From: Rickettsia endosymbiont of Gonocerus acuteangulatus
GTDB taxonomy: Bacteria; Pseudomonadota; Alphaproteobacteria; Rickettsiales; Rickettsiaceae
DNA length: 64,000 nt
Reading direction: 5' to 3'
NCBI RefSeq assembly: GCF_964026435.1
Contig: NZ_OZ032147.1
Span: forward strand, 1,674,001-1,738,000
Both the position numbers and the translations under genes were made by a program. This document shows, piece by piece, positions 57,101 through 64,000 of the stretch. Position 1 is the stretch's first letter, and every line of letters starts with the position of its first letter. A model generated the notes under the pieces. That model was not told the DNA's origin. It saw only the letters and a list, made by a program, of their open reading frames with translations, and searched no databases.

Positions 57101-57145
57101 ATTTTTGTTATCCCTGTAATATACCAAACATTTAAGAAAAATTAA
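54119..57145 (+). CDS. RND-family efflux transporter (AcrB/HAE1-like)
   Basis: A 1008-residue inner-membrane pump, full length for the family. It opens LLSEICIKRPVFATVLSLVI, has the porter-domain features YAGADALYMEKEITTRIE and NDVRSKISDI, and the proton-relay helix AIGLVVDDAIVMLENI with the paired Asp. The repeat half has LGSIPLIFATGAG near the end and GLITLIGLITKNSIMIVEFAN with the conserved Lys. No membrane-fusion protein or outer-membrane channel gene is adjacent. The substrate is unknown; drug or lipid export is possible. Confidence 0.92.
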   Translation: MLLSEICIKRPVFATVLSLVILVLGTIFFTKLQIRGTPDISIPIINVNAFYAGADALYMEKEITTRIEKALKTVKNLDYITSQSSTGQSSITLSFLLSTDIEVALNDVRSKISDITYMFPQDMKAPSVAKLDADSFPSLFISVESEQYNDLELTKIVEDYLQTPLDKLESVGQSQIYGGNEYIMRIEPDPKKLYQHKISLLDIEVAIREQNKDYPAGNIKTGINNFIVTLEGSLSTPEEFGNIIIKVQDNSIIKLRDIAKVYLTAPDNEVLFRYNGKNSIALGLIKESKANVIDLSNDVTKEIEKVKESIPKGISLNIAYDGAKPVRASIYAVFQTIFEALILVILVTYLFLASAKITLIPFVTIPVSLIGTFSVMYAMGFSINIFTLLAMILAIGLVVDDAIVMLENIFRYNEMGHKPMEAALLASKEIGFAIIAMTITLAAVFLPVGFIDGFVGKLFIEFAWTLAFCILFSGFVALTLTPMMSSRMITKHNAPTLKFLVKFNELLQLIQDRYIHYLNLTFDNKKKFVLIIAASFVVLIISFKFVKKTFIPQEDDGFLQLSFKGPEGSSLEHSTEVVIEAEKILANYKDIAGYLMVIGADGSDNVLSFVPLKDWKQRSRSQETIKNMLNKQFSEIAGMKVFAMDPRSIVSSGGGSPIEFTIQTNLEYDDLDKISQQFIDIMKANPIFSNVNRNLQSAMPTIAIEINRDKAYLYGTNMANIGKTVQYLLAGQQVGDFRKGNDLYEVMLQFNQKDRSSISDFSKILIPTKNNNMLPLESIANITEKISVKSYSHYNNSKSVTISSDLSPDSKIEDAINEINKIAANLLDSSNTILEYIGEIKQMKEADSNMLMTFGFALIFIYLVLASQFESFVDPLLILLAVPFSITGGVLALWISGNSLNMYSNIGLITLIGLITKNSIMIVEFANQLREKGANIRNAIIEACTLRLRPILMTTLAAVLGSIPLIFATGAGASARNSIGLVIVGGLSIGTIFTIFVIPVIYQTFKKN

Positions 57146-57620
57146 TAACTTGTAAAATAATTTTACAAATATAAAAATTTTAATGGACATCTATCTAAAA
57201 ATAGGAAATTATAATTGTATGGTAAATTGTTTTGAAGTCTAGATTTACTTAAACATCAATAATATGGAGAGCAAAATATGCTAATAAATACTTCTAGTAA
57301 TCCACTTATCACTACTATACATTTACTATCTTGTCATTGTCAATTAAAAAGGGACCAGTAAATTGCACGAAAAAGGAACCACTATATTTAAAAATTTTTA
57401 TGCCATATTACCTCCAGATTTATAGTTATTAATACGATAACTTTTACCTTTTATGTTTAGTATATGAGCATGATGTACCACTCGATCAATAATTGCATGA
57501 GTTAATACTTCATCAGCAAATATTTCATTCCATTTTTCAAAATCCTTGTTTGTGTGTCATTGTCAATTAAAAAGGGACCAGTAAATTGCACGAAAAAGGA
57601 ACCACTATATTTAAAAATTT

Positions 57621-58376
57621 TTATGCCATATTACCTCCAGATTTATAGTTATTAATACGATAACTTTTACCTTTTATGTTTAGTATATGAGCATGATGTA
57701 CCACTCGATCAATAATTGCATGAGTTAATACTTCATCAGCAAATATTTCATTCCATTTTTCAAAATCCTTGTTTGTGGTAATAATGGTAGATTTATTTTC
57801 ATATCGTTTAGCAATAATATTAAAAAAGTCTTCTACTGAATGTTTTGGCAATTGCTTAAACCCGAGCTCATCAAGAATTAATAAATCAAACGATAGGAGT
57901 AATTTAACCTTTTTGTGATAACTATTATCTGCTCTTGCAATATGTAAATTATAAAGCATATCCGATACCGTAGTAAAATATACAGAGTATTCTCGTGTTA
58001 AAGCTTTTAATGCTAGCCCAATGGCAAGATGAGTTTTCCCAGTTCCTGAATCACCTATGAATATTACATTTCCCTTAGTATTAATATAATCACAAGTTGA
58101 TAAATCACTTATTACTTTGGCATCAACACTTGGTTGGAAATTAAAATCAAAGTCTTCTAAATTTTTAGTTACCGGCAATTTAGCAGCACTTTTACGGCGA
58201 CGGTAATTATTATCCTTACGGTTAGATTTTTCATCTTCACATAATAGTGATAGAAATTCTTTAAATCCTAGTTTATTATTTTGAGCATAAATAATCCTTT
58301 CATTTAAACTATTGACTATACCTGATAATCTAAAGCTTCGTAGGTCATTAAATAAGTTCTGCATTATTACCTCCAA
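57621..58376 (-). CDS. istB: IstB helper ATPase, inner IS21 copy
   Basis: 251 residues from the listed start; MQNLFNDLRSFRLSG four residues later is a likely alternative. Walker A is VIFIGDSGTGKTHLAIGLA at about 104-122, Walker B DLLILDELGF, then IITTNKDFEKWNEIF and IDRVVHHAHIL. Its start overlaps the istA end by 29 bases. Intact. Confidence 0.94.
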   Translation of the reverse strand: MEVIMQNLFNDLRSFRLSGIVNSLNERIIYAQNNKLGFKEFLSLLCEDEKSNRKDNNYRRRKSAAKLPVTKNLEDFDFNFQPSVDAKVISDLSTCDYINTKGNVIFIGDSGTGKTHLAIGLALKALTREYSVYFTTVSDMLYNLHIARADNSYHKKVKLLLSFDLLILDELGFKQLPKHSVEDFFNIIAKRYENKSTIITTNKDFEKWNEIFADEVLTHAIIDRVVHHAHILNIKGKSYRINNYKSGGNMA

Positions 58377-59769
58377 ACTCTGGTAATGGTAAGTTTACTG
58401 CATTACTATTTAAAATATTCTTAATTTTAGAGTAAGAACTTATACCATAATGTAGTGCTCTATGACAGGCTTTATCTATTAAGTCATCATTGTAAACCTT
58501 ACGTAAAGAAATGATACCTCGTGCACAACGTTGCCAATCATTCACTCTTGTTTGTTGTAATGATTCTAATAATAAACTGCAATTATTCCCTATCTGCTGC
58601 ATTTGTTGTTGATAATGTTCACTATATTCTATAAAACCTGGGCATAGACGTTTGTATTTAGCATAATGAGACGGATTAGTGGTAAATATCCCCTTGCCCT
58701 CTGTTCTAACGTGTCTTGCTATTAAATCATTTTGTATAGAAAATATTTGAACAAGTTTTGGGGACAATTGTACCATTACCTCACTGTATATATATTTTGC
58801 TGGTACAGAGTAATAATTATTATCTATGGTAATATGACAATCTTTTGCTACTTTTCGATTATGCCAAGATGACAAATCAAAAGTTTCTAATGGTAAAGGA
58901 ATCAAACTACTTCTTTCCTCTTGCTCAAACAGTTCTCTAGGTATTCTCTTAGTAGTACCATGTATTCGGCTATTGGCCTTATTTAACCAATTTGCAAGAC
59001 CATTTGTTAATTCTTCATATCTATCAAATTTACGACCAGCAAAAAAATTATTTTTAACGTATTTTATTCCCGACTCAACTTTGCCTTTTTCTTGCGGTTG
59101 ATACACTCGACAAGGAGAAAGTAAAATTCCATAATGATCGGCTAAGCACTTATATTCCTTCTGATATACTGGCTCATAAAAATTGGCATCTACTACTCCA
59201 GCTTTAAGATTATCAAGTTTTATTACTTTTGGACTACCAGCAAAATAATTAAATGCATTGATATGACATTGAATCCATGTTTGACAACTTTGATCAAACA
59301 CTACTTCATAATAATCAAGGCGACTATAGCTTAAACGCATATTAAATACATATGCTTTAACTCTACGCCCTTTAGAATTATACTGTAAGCCTATGTCACC
59401 AAAATCTACTTGTGCTTCCTCTCCTGCTAAAGTATGAAAACGAATGCAACTGTTATCCTTAATTTTATATTTTTTGATATAACGGGTCAAAGAAGTATAA
59501 CTGCTTGTATAACCTTGATTTTTTAACTCCTCAAAAATTCTTATGTAACTCAGATTTTTTTCTAATAACTCAATTATTTTTTCGTGCCAAAAATCCAAAA
59601 CTGAAGATCGTTCATAGATTGCTGGGGATTCTGTACCAGCCTCTACATAGCGGTTTATTATTTTTCGTACTGTTTTGCGGTCTGTTCTTGTTAGTTTGGC
59701 AATATTCCTTTGACTATTGCCTTGTTTATAAAGGGTGATAATTGTTGTATACATATTTATTCTTATCAT
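58348..59769 (-). CDS. istA: IstA transposase, inner IS21 copy
   Basis: 473 residues. Helix-turn-helix YKQGNSQRNIAKLTRTDRKT is near the N-terminus; the integrase core has EEAQVDFGDIGL (first D), IKLDNLKAGV (second D) and PQEKGKVESGIKYVKNNF (E). A C-terminal Mu-type beta-barrel region follows (HITIDNNYYSVPAKY). Intact. Confidence 0.95.
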   Translation of the reverse strand: MIRINMYTTIITLYKQGNSQRNIAKLTRTDRKTVRKIINRYVEAGTESPAIYERSSVLDFWHEKIIELLEKNLSYIRIFEELKNQGYTSSYTSLTRYIKKYKIKDNSCIRFHTLAGEEAQVDFGDIGLQYNSKGRRVKAYVFNMRLSYSRLDYYEVVFDQSCQTWIQCHINAFNYFAGSPKVIKLDNLKAGVVDANFYEPVYQKEYKCLADHYGILLSPCRVYQPQEKGKVESGIKYVKNNFFAGRKFDRYEELTNGLANWLNKANSRIHGTTKRIPRELFEQEERSSLIPLPLETFDLSSWHNRKVAKDCHITIDNNYYSVPAKYIYSEVMVQLSPKLVQIFSIQNDLIARHVRTEGKGIFTTNPSHYAKYKRLCPGFIEYSEHYQQQMQQIGNNCSLLLESLQQTRVNDWQRCARGIISLRKVYNDDLIDKACHRALHYGISSYSKIKNILNSNAVNLPLPEFGGNNAELI

Positions 59770-60472
59770 TGTATCACTAGATATTTACTTGCTTAATTAT
59801 CTAGTGAATATTGCACATTAACCTTATTAGGTCACACCAACTTCTCTGGTCCCTTTTTCGTGCAATTTACTGGTCCCTTTTATTTTAGCAATGACATTTG
59901 TGGTAATAATGGTAGATTTATTTTCATATCGTTTAGCAATAATATTAAAAAAGTCTTCTACTGAATGTTTTGGCAATTGCTTAAACCCGAGCTCATCAAG
60001 AATTAATAAATCAAACGATAGGAGTAATTTAACCTTTTTGTGATAACTATTATCTGCTCTTGCAATATGTAAATTATAAAGCATATCCGATACCGTAGTA
60101 AAATATACAGAGTATTCTCGTGTTAAAGCTTTTAATGCTAGCCCAATGGCAAGATGAGTTTTCCCAGTTCCTGAATCACCTATGAATATTACATTTCCCT
60201 TAGTATTAATATAATCACAAGTTGATAAATCACTTATTACTTTGGCATCAACACTTGGTTGGAAATTAAAATCAAAGTCTTCTAAATTTTTAGTTACCGG
60301 CAATTTAGCAGCACTTTTACGGCGACGGTAATTATTATCCTTACGGTTAGATTTTTCATCTTCACATAATAGTGATAGAAATTCTTTAAATCCTAGTTTA
60401 TTATTTTGAGCATAAATAATCCTTTCATTTAAACTATTGACTATACCTGATAATCTAAAGCTTCGTAGGTCA

Positions 60473-61894
60473 TTAAATAAGTTCTGCATTATTACCTCCA
60501 AACTCTGGTAATGGTAAGTTTACTGCATTACTATTTAAAATATTCTTAATTTTAGAGTAAGAACTTATACCATAATGTAGTGCTCTATGACAGGCTTTAT
60601 CTATTAAGTCATCATTGTAAACCTTACGTAAAGAAATGATACCTCGTGCACAACGTTGCCAATCATTCACTCTTGTTTGTTGTAATGATTCTAATAATAA
60701 ACTGCAATTATTCCCTATCTGCTGCATTTGTTGTTGATAATGTTCACTATATTCTATAAAACCTGGGCATAGACGTTTGTATTTAGCATAATGAGACGGA
60801 TTAGTGGTAAATATCCCCTTGCCCTCTGTTCTAACGTGTCTTGCTATTAAATCATTTTGTATAGAAAATATTTGAACAAGTTTTGGGGACAATTGTACCA
60901 TTACCTCACTGTATATATATTTTGCTGGTACAGAGTAATAATTATTATCTATGGTAATATGACAATCTTTTGCTACTTTTCGATTATGCCAAGATGACAA
61001 ATCAAAAGTTTCTAATGGTAAAGGAATCAAACTACTTCTTTCCTCTTGCTCAAACAGTTCTCTAGGTATTCTCTTAGTAGTACCATGTATTCGGCTATTG
61101 GCCTTATTTAACCAATTTGCAAGACCATTTGTTAATTCTTCATATCTATCAAATTTACGACCAGCAAAAAAATTATTTTTAACGTATTTTATTCCCGACT
61201 CAACTTTGCCTTTTTCTTGCGGTTGATACACTCGACAAGGAGAAAGTAAAATTCCATAATGATCAGCTAAGCACTTATATTCCTTCTGATATACTGGCTC
61301 ATAAAAATTGGCATCTACTACTCCAGCTTTAAGATTATCAAGTTTTATTACTTTTGGACTACCAGCAAAATAATTAAATGCATTGATATGACATTGAATC
61401 CATGTTTGACAACTTTGATCAAACACTACTTCATAATAATCAAGGCGACTATAGCTTAAACGCATATTAAATACATATGCTTTAACTCTACGCCCTTTAG
61501 AATTATACTGTAAGCCTATGTCACCAAAATCTACTTGTGCTTCCTCTCCTGCTAAAGTATGAAAACGAATGCAACTGTTATCCTTAATTTTATATTTTTT
61601 GATATAACGGGTCAAAGAAGTATAACTGCTTGTATAACCTTGATTTTTTAACTCCTCAAAAATTCTTATGTAACTCAGATTTTTTTCTAATAACTCAATT
61701 ATTTTTTCGTGCCAAAAATCCAAAACTGAAGATCGTTCATAGATTGCTGGGGATTCTGTACCAGCCTCTACATAGCGGTTTATTATTTTTCGTACTGTTT
61801 TGCGGTCTGTTCTTGTTAGTTTGGCAATATTCCTTTGACTATTGCCTTGTTTATAAAGGGTGATAATTGTTGTATACATATTTATTCTTATCAT
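60473..61894 (-). CDS. istA: IstA transposase, outer IS21 copy
   Basis: 473 residues with the same translation as the inner copy; at least one silent base differs (GATCAGC at 61261 against GATCGGC at 59138). Intact, though its own istB is broken. Confidence 0.95.
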   Translation of the reverse strand: MIRINMYTTIITLYKQGNSQRNIAKLTRTDRKTVRKIINRYVEAGTESPAIYERSSVLDFWHEKIIELLEKNLSYIRIFEELKNQGYTSSYTSLTRYIKKYKIKDNSCIRFHTLAGEEAQVDFGDIGLQYNSKGRRVKAYVFNMRLSYSRLDYYEVVFDQSCQTWIQCHINAFNYFAGSPKVIKLDNLKAGVVDANFYEPVYQKEYKCLADHYGILLSPCRVYQPQEKGKVESGIKYVKNNFFAGRKFDRYEELTNGLANWLNKANSRIHGTTKRIPRELFEQEERSSLIPLPLETFDLSSWHNRKVAKDCHITIDNNYYSVPAKYIYSEVMVQLSPKLVQIFSIQNDLIARHVRTEGKGIFTTNPSHYAKYKRLCPGFIEYSEHYQQQMQQIGNNCSLLLESLQQTRVNDWQRCARGIISLRKVYNDDLIDKACHRALHYGISSYSKIKNILNSNAVNLPLPEFGGNNAELI

Positions 61895-62220
61895 TGTATC
61901 ACTAGATATTTACTTGCTTAATTATCTAGTGAATATTGCACATTAACCTTATTAGGTCACACCAACTTCTCTGGTCCCTTTTTCGTGCAATTTACTGGTC
62001 CCTTTTATTTTAGCAATGACACTATCTTCTATAGGTGCTATAAATTGGGGGCTAATTGGATTATTCAATTTTAACCTAGTAACACTTTTATTTGGTTCAT
62101 TTCCAATTATTGTTAAGTTACTTTATATAATTATTGGTTTTTGTGGGATATATTCATTTTTATGTTTAGGCAAATTATTATGTAAGCCAAGTGTAGAAAA
62201 GGGGAAATAATTACTACTTC

Positions 62221-62254
62221 AGTATTATCCGTTGAGAAAAAAGCGGATAATACT
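62221..62254 (+). terminator. Terminator after the DUF378 gene
   Basis: AGTATTATCCG and CGGATAATACT form a perfect 11-bp stem with a 12-base loop, followed by ATCTTTAGTT, 10 bases after the DUF378 stop. With AT-rich flanks on both sides it may also stop transcription from rpoC coming the other way. The rest of 62255-62358 holds no gene; a weak hairpin (CTCAGGAATATATTTCCTTATGAG) lies near 62320. Confidence 0.8.
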
Positions 62255-62358
62255 ATCTTTAGTTAATATAATAAGATTCTATATCTTTTTTAATTAACAG
62301 CTGAATTTTGACGAAGCAACCTCAGGAATATATTTCCTTATGAGATTGCTTTCTAACC

Positions 62359-64000
62359 TTAAGCATTTTCTTCGTCAAGTTTTGCTGCTACTTTACGCAT
62401 TTTATCCATAAAGAAACCTGTTCCTGCAGGTACTAAACGCCCAACTATAACATTCTCTTTAAGTCCTCGTAGCTTATCAACCTTACCAGCGATAGCAGCT
62501 TCAGTTAAAACCCTAGTGGTTTCTTGGAATGATGCAGCAGATATAAATGATCTAGTTTGCAGAGAAGACTTAGTAATACCTTGTAATATTAACTGAGCAT
62601 CAGCAGGTCTTAAACCATTCTTAATTGCTTTTTCATTTATTTCGTCAAATTCACGTCGATCTATCTTCTCACCTACTAATAATGTAGTACCGCCTGAGTC
62701 TGTTATTTCTACTTTCTGTAACATCTGACGAATAATTACTTCTATGTGCTTATCATCAATTTTTACACCTTGTAGACGATAAACAGCCTGAACCTCTTTA
62801 ACAATATAGCTTGCAAGAAGCTCTACACCCATCACTTTTAAAATATCCTGAAGTACTGGATTACCATCAATTAATAAGTCACCTTTCTTAACAAAGTCTC
62901 CCTCATTAACCACAACATGCTTACCTTTTGGCACCATATACTCAAGACCCATTGAACCATCAACTGGGTGTATAATAATACGTCTCTTAGACTTATAATC
63001 TTTACCAAACTCTACTCGACCATCTATCTCAGCAATCACTGCATGATCTTTTGGACGTCTTGCTTCGAAAAGCTCGGCTACTCTTGGTAAACCACCCGTA
63101 ATATCCTTAGTAGTAGTTGACTCTTTAGGAATACGTGCAATTATATCACCTACTGATATTTGTACCCCATCTTCTACACTTAAAACCGCTCCAACTGGTA
63201 AATAATATCTTGCTTCTAAACCATTTGATAACATAATAATTTCACCTTTAGCGTCAAGAAGCTGGATTCGTGGTCTTAGTTCGGCTCCACGTGAATATTG
63301 TTTTGATTCGATGATAACTTTGCTTGGAATACCAGTTGCTTCATCAGTTACATCACGAACCGAAATCCCCTCAACCATATCTTTAAATAATACCTTACCA
63401 GATTTTTCAGTAATAATAGGTATGGTATATGGATCCCATTCTGCAAGCTTTTGCGTCTTGGTAACCATATCACCCTCATCGACAAGTAATCTAGCACCAT
63501 ATGGGATTTTACTACGAGCTTTTTCATTACCATTATTATCAAGTAATAATAACTCACAGTTACAGCTCATAACAATTTTTCGTTCTTCGGAATTAATCAC
63601 CACGTTACGGCTAAGAATTTTTACTTTTGCATCATATGAAGCTTCTACAGAAGAAACTTCTGCTCCTTTCGTTGCTGCTCCTCCGATATGGAAAGTTCTC
63701 ATTGTAAGCTGTGTACCTGGCTCACCGATAGATTGAGCAGCAATCACCCCTATAGCTTCCCCTTCGGAAACTAACGAACCGGTAGCAAGATCTCTACCAT
63801 AACATATAACACATATACCGGTGGAACTTTTACAGGTTAGTACTGACTTAATCATAATTCTATCTAAACCTGCAGACTCGATTTGCTCTAATTTAGACTC
63901 ATTAATTAATTCACCTTTGGTGAGAATTAAATCATTAGTTACTGGATGATATATATTAATAGCTGCCGTACGACCTAGAATCATTTCAGCTAAAGGCACT
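62359..64000 (-). CDS. rpoC: RNA polymerase subunit beta', C-terminal part
   Basis: The gene runs off the window end; the visible 546 residues are the C-terminal part of the beta' subunit. The zinc-site cysteines [20 protein letters not shown] are followed by [20 protein letters not shown] and [10 protein letters not shown], the bridge-to-trigger region, and later [16 protein letters not shown] and [20 protein letters not shown]. The normal C-terminus [13 protein letters not shown] is present. Secure. Confidence 0.97.
   Translation of the reverse strand, partial: VPLAEMILGRTAAINIYHPVTNDLILTKGELINESKLEQIESAGLDRIMIKSVLTCKSSTGICVICYGRDLATGSLVSEGEAIGVIAAQSIGEPGTQLTMRTFHIGGAATKGAEVSSVEASYDAKVKILSRNVVINSEERKIVMSCNCELLLLDNNGNEKARSKIPYGARLLVDEGDMVTKTQKLAEWDPYTIPIITEKSGKVLFKDMVEGISVRDVTDEATGIPSKVIIESKQYSRGAELRPRIQLLDAKGEIIMLSNGLEARYYLPVGAVLSVEDGVQISVGDIIARIPKESTTTKDITGGLPRVAELFEARRPKDHAVIAEIDGRVEFGKDYKSKRRIIIHPVDGSMGLEYMVPKGKHVVVNEGDFVKKGDLLIDGNPVLQDILKVMGVELLASYIVKEVQAVYRLQGVKIDDKHIEVIIRQMLQKVEITDSGGTTLLVGEKIDRREFDEINEKAIKNGLRPADAQLILQGITKSSLQTRSFISAASFQETTRVLTEAAIAGKVDKLRGLKENVIVGRLVPAGTGFFMDKMRKVAAKLDEENA

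Larger units (their letters stand above)
57555..59896 (-). mobile_element. IS21-family element A, inner copy (complete)
   Basis: 2342 bp inserted in the istB gene of the outer copy, in the same orientation, with the 6-bp duplication TTTGTG at 57549-57554 and 59897-59902. It contains intact istA and istB genes. Confidence 0.94.
57398..60501 (-). pseudogene. istB: IstB helper ATPase, outer IS21 copy, split
   Basis: The 5' part (60501 down to 59897) keeps Walker A and B and ends at KSTIITTN; the 3' part is at 57398-57554. The inner IS21 lies between. The 5' part's open frame continues 20 residues into the inner copy. Confidence 0.93.
57332..62021 (-). mobile_element. IS21-family element A, outer copy (interrupted by itself)
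   Basis: Ends TGTCATTG..CAATGACA with about 48 bp of terminal similarity, including AAAAGGGACCAGTAAATTGC. Flanked by CTATCT on both sides. Removing the inner copy (57555-59896) and one 6-bp duplication leaves 2342 bp, exactly the length of the inner copy. Confidence 0.93.
57278..62210 (+). pseudogene. DUF378-family small membrane protein gene interrupted by IS21
   Basis: The 5' part, MLINTSSNPLITTIHLLS (57278-57331), and the 3' part, SIGAINWGLIGLFNFNLVTL through LCKPSVEKGK (62028-62210), join exactly when the IS21 and one copy of the 6-base duplication CTATCT are removed. The restored protein is about 78 residues with two helices and the IGAINWGL(I/V)G(L/I)FNF signature of DUF378 proteins. 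Function unknown. GGAGAGC before the ATG is a good ribosome-binding site. Confidence 0.88.

Noticed and set aside
59505-59738. 77-residue frame opposite istA
   Set aside because: Antisense shadow present in both IS21 copies; no supporting features.
63311-63736. 141-residue plus-strand frame opposite rpoC
   Set aside because: It is antisense to a highly conserved part of rpoC and has no features of its own.

Overview
The window is visibly AT-rich and comes from a Rickettsia (Alphaproteobacteria). The signs are a broken rickA, a Sca-type autotransporter signal peptide, typical rickettsial gene content (mfd, murE, murF, mraY, ssb, uvrA, cca, hemW, ffh, rpoC) and many palindromic elements with arms like TGTCATTCCCGC...GCGGGAATGACA, some of them inside reading frames. 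From memory, the surviving rickA ends look most like the R. bellii type. The load of insertion sequences and interrupted genes suggests an arthropod-associated Rickettsia with a genome being remodelled by transposons.

Layout. 1-5.2 kb: 3' end of mfd, then murE, murF and mraY (peptidoglycan precursor synthesis), separated by palindromic repeats. 5.3-13 kb: rickA broken by an IS30 copy, two IS630 elements, a Bcr/CflA-type exporter, then an IS256 fragment, an IS630 copy and an IS701-like copy side by side. 13.1-19.8 kb: lipoprotein hydrolase, ssb and uvrA (divergent), an AAA/DUF4143 ATPase, znuA. 19.8-24.3 kb: IS30, IS200 and the remains of an IS21 element carrying an extra unknown gene. 24.2-26.4 kb: cca and the 3' part of comEC. 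26.4-29.3 kb: IS cluster. 29.4-35 kb: a compact plus-strand run of an FKBP-like protein, a small membrane protein, cupredoxin, FTR1 permease, YciB, a BON lipoprotein, RlpA, an RluB-like enzyme and RsmD. 35-46.5 kb: a patchwork of IS200, IS30, IS630, IS701-like and IS21 pieces around unknown pseudogenes, the 5' part of comEC, tRNA-Glu and a Sca autotransporter stump. 46.8-57.1 kb: hemW, Rpn-type pseudogenes, ffh, holB, an HU-like protein and an RND pump. 57.3-62.2 kb: a DUF378 gene interrupted by an IS21 element that contains a second copy of itself. 62.4 kb to the end: 3' part of rpoC.

At least seven IS groups are present: IS30 (eight copies or pieces plus an 8-bp remnant), IS630 type A, IS630 type B, IS701-like (five copies or pieces plus one miniature derivative), IS200 (five 525-bp copies), IS21 (three lineages) and one IS256 fragment. 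Boundaries were set by eye, comparing terminal repeats and target duplications between copies. The most informative features are the self-nested IS21, the 125-bp miniature element with IS701-like ends in comEC, matching halves of one nested IS cluster at 26-28 kb and 44.5-45 kb that imply an inversion, and an unrecognised gene tightly coupled to istB. All gene names are from reading the translations; no database search was run.
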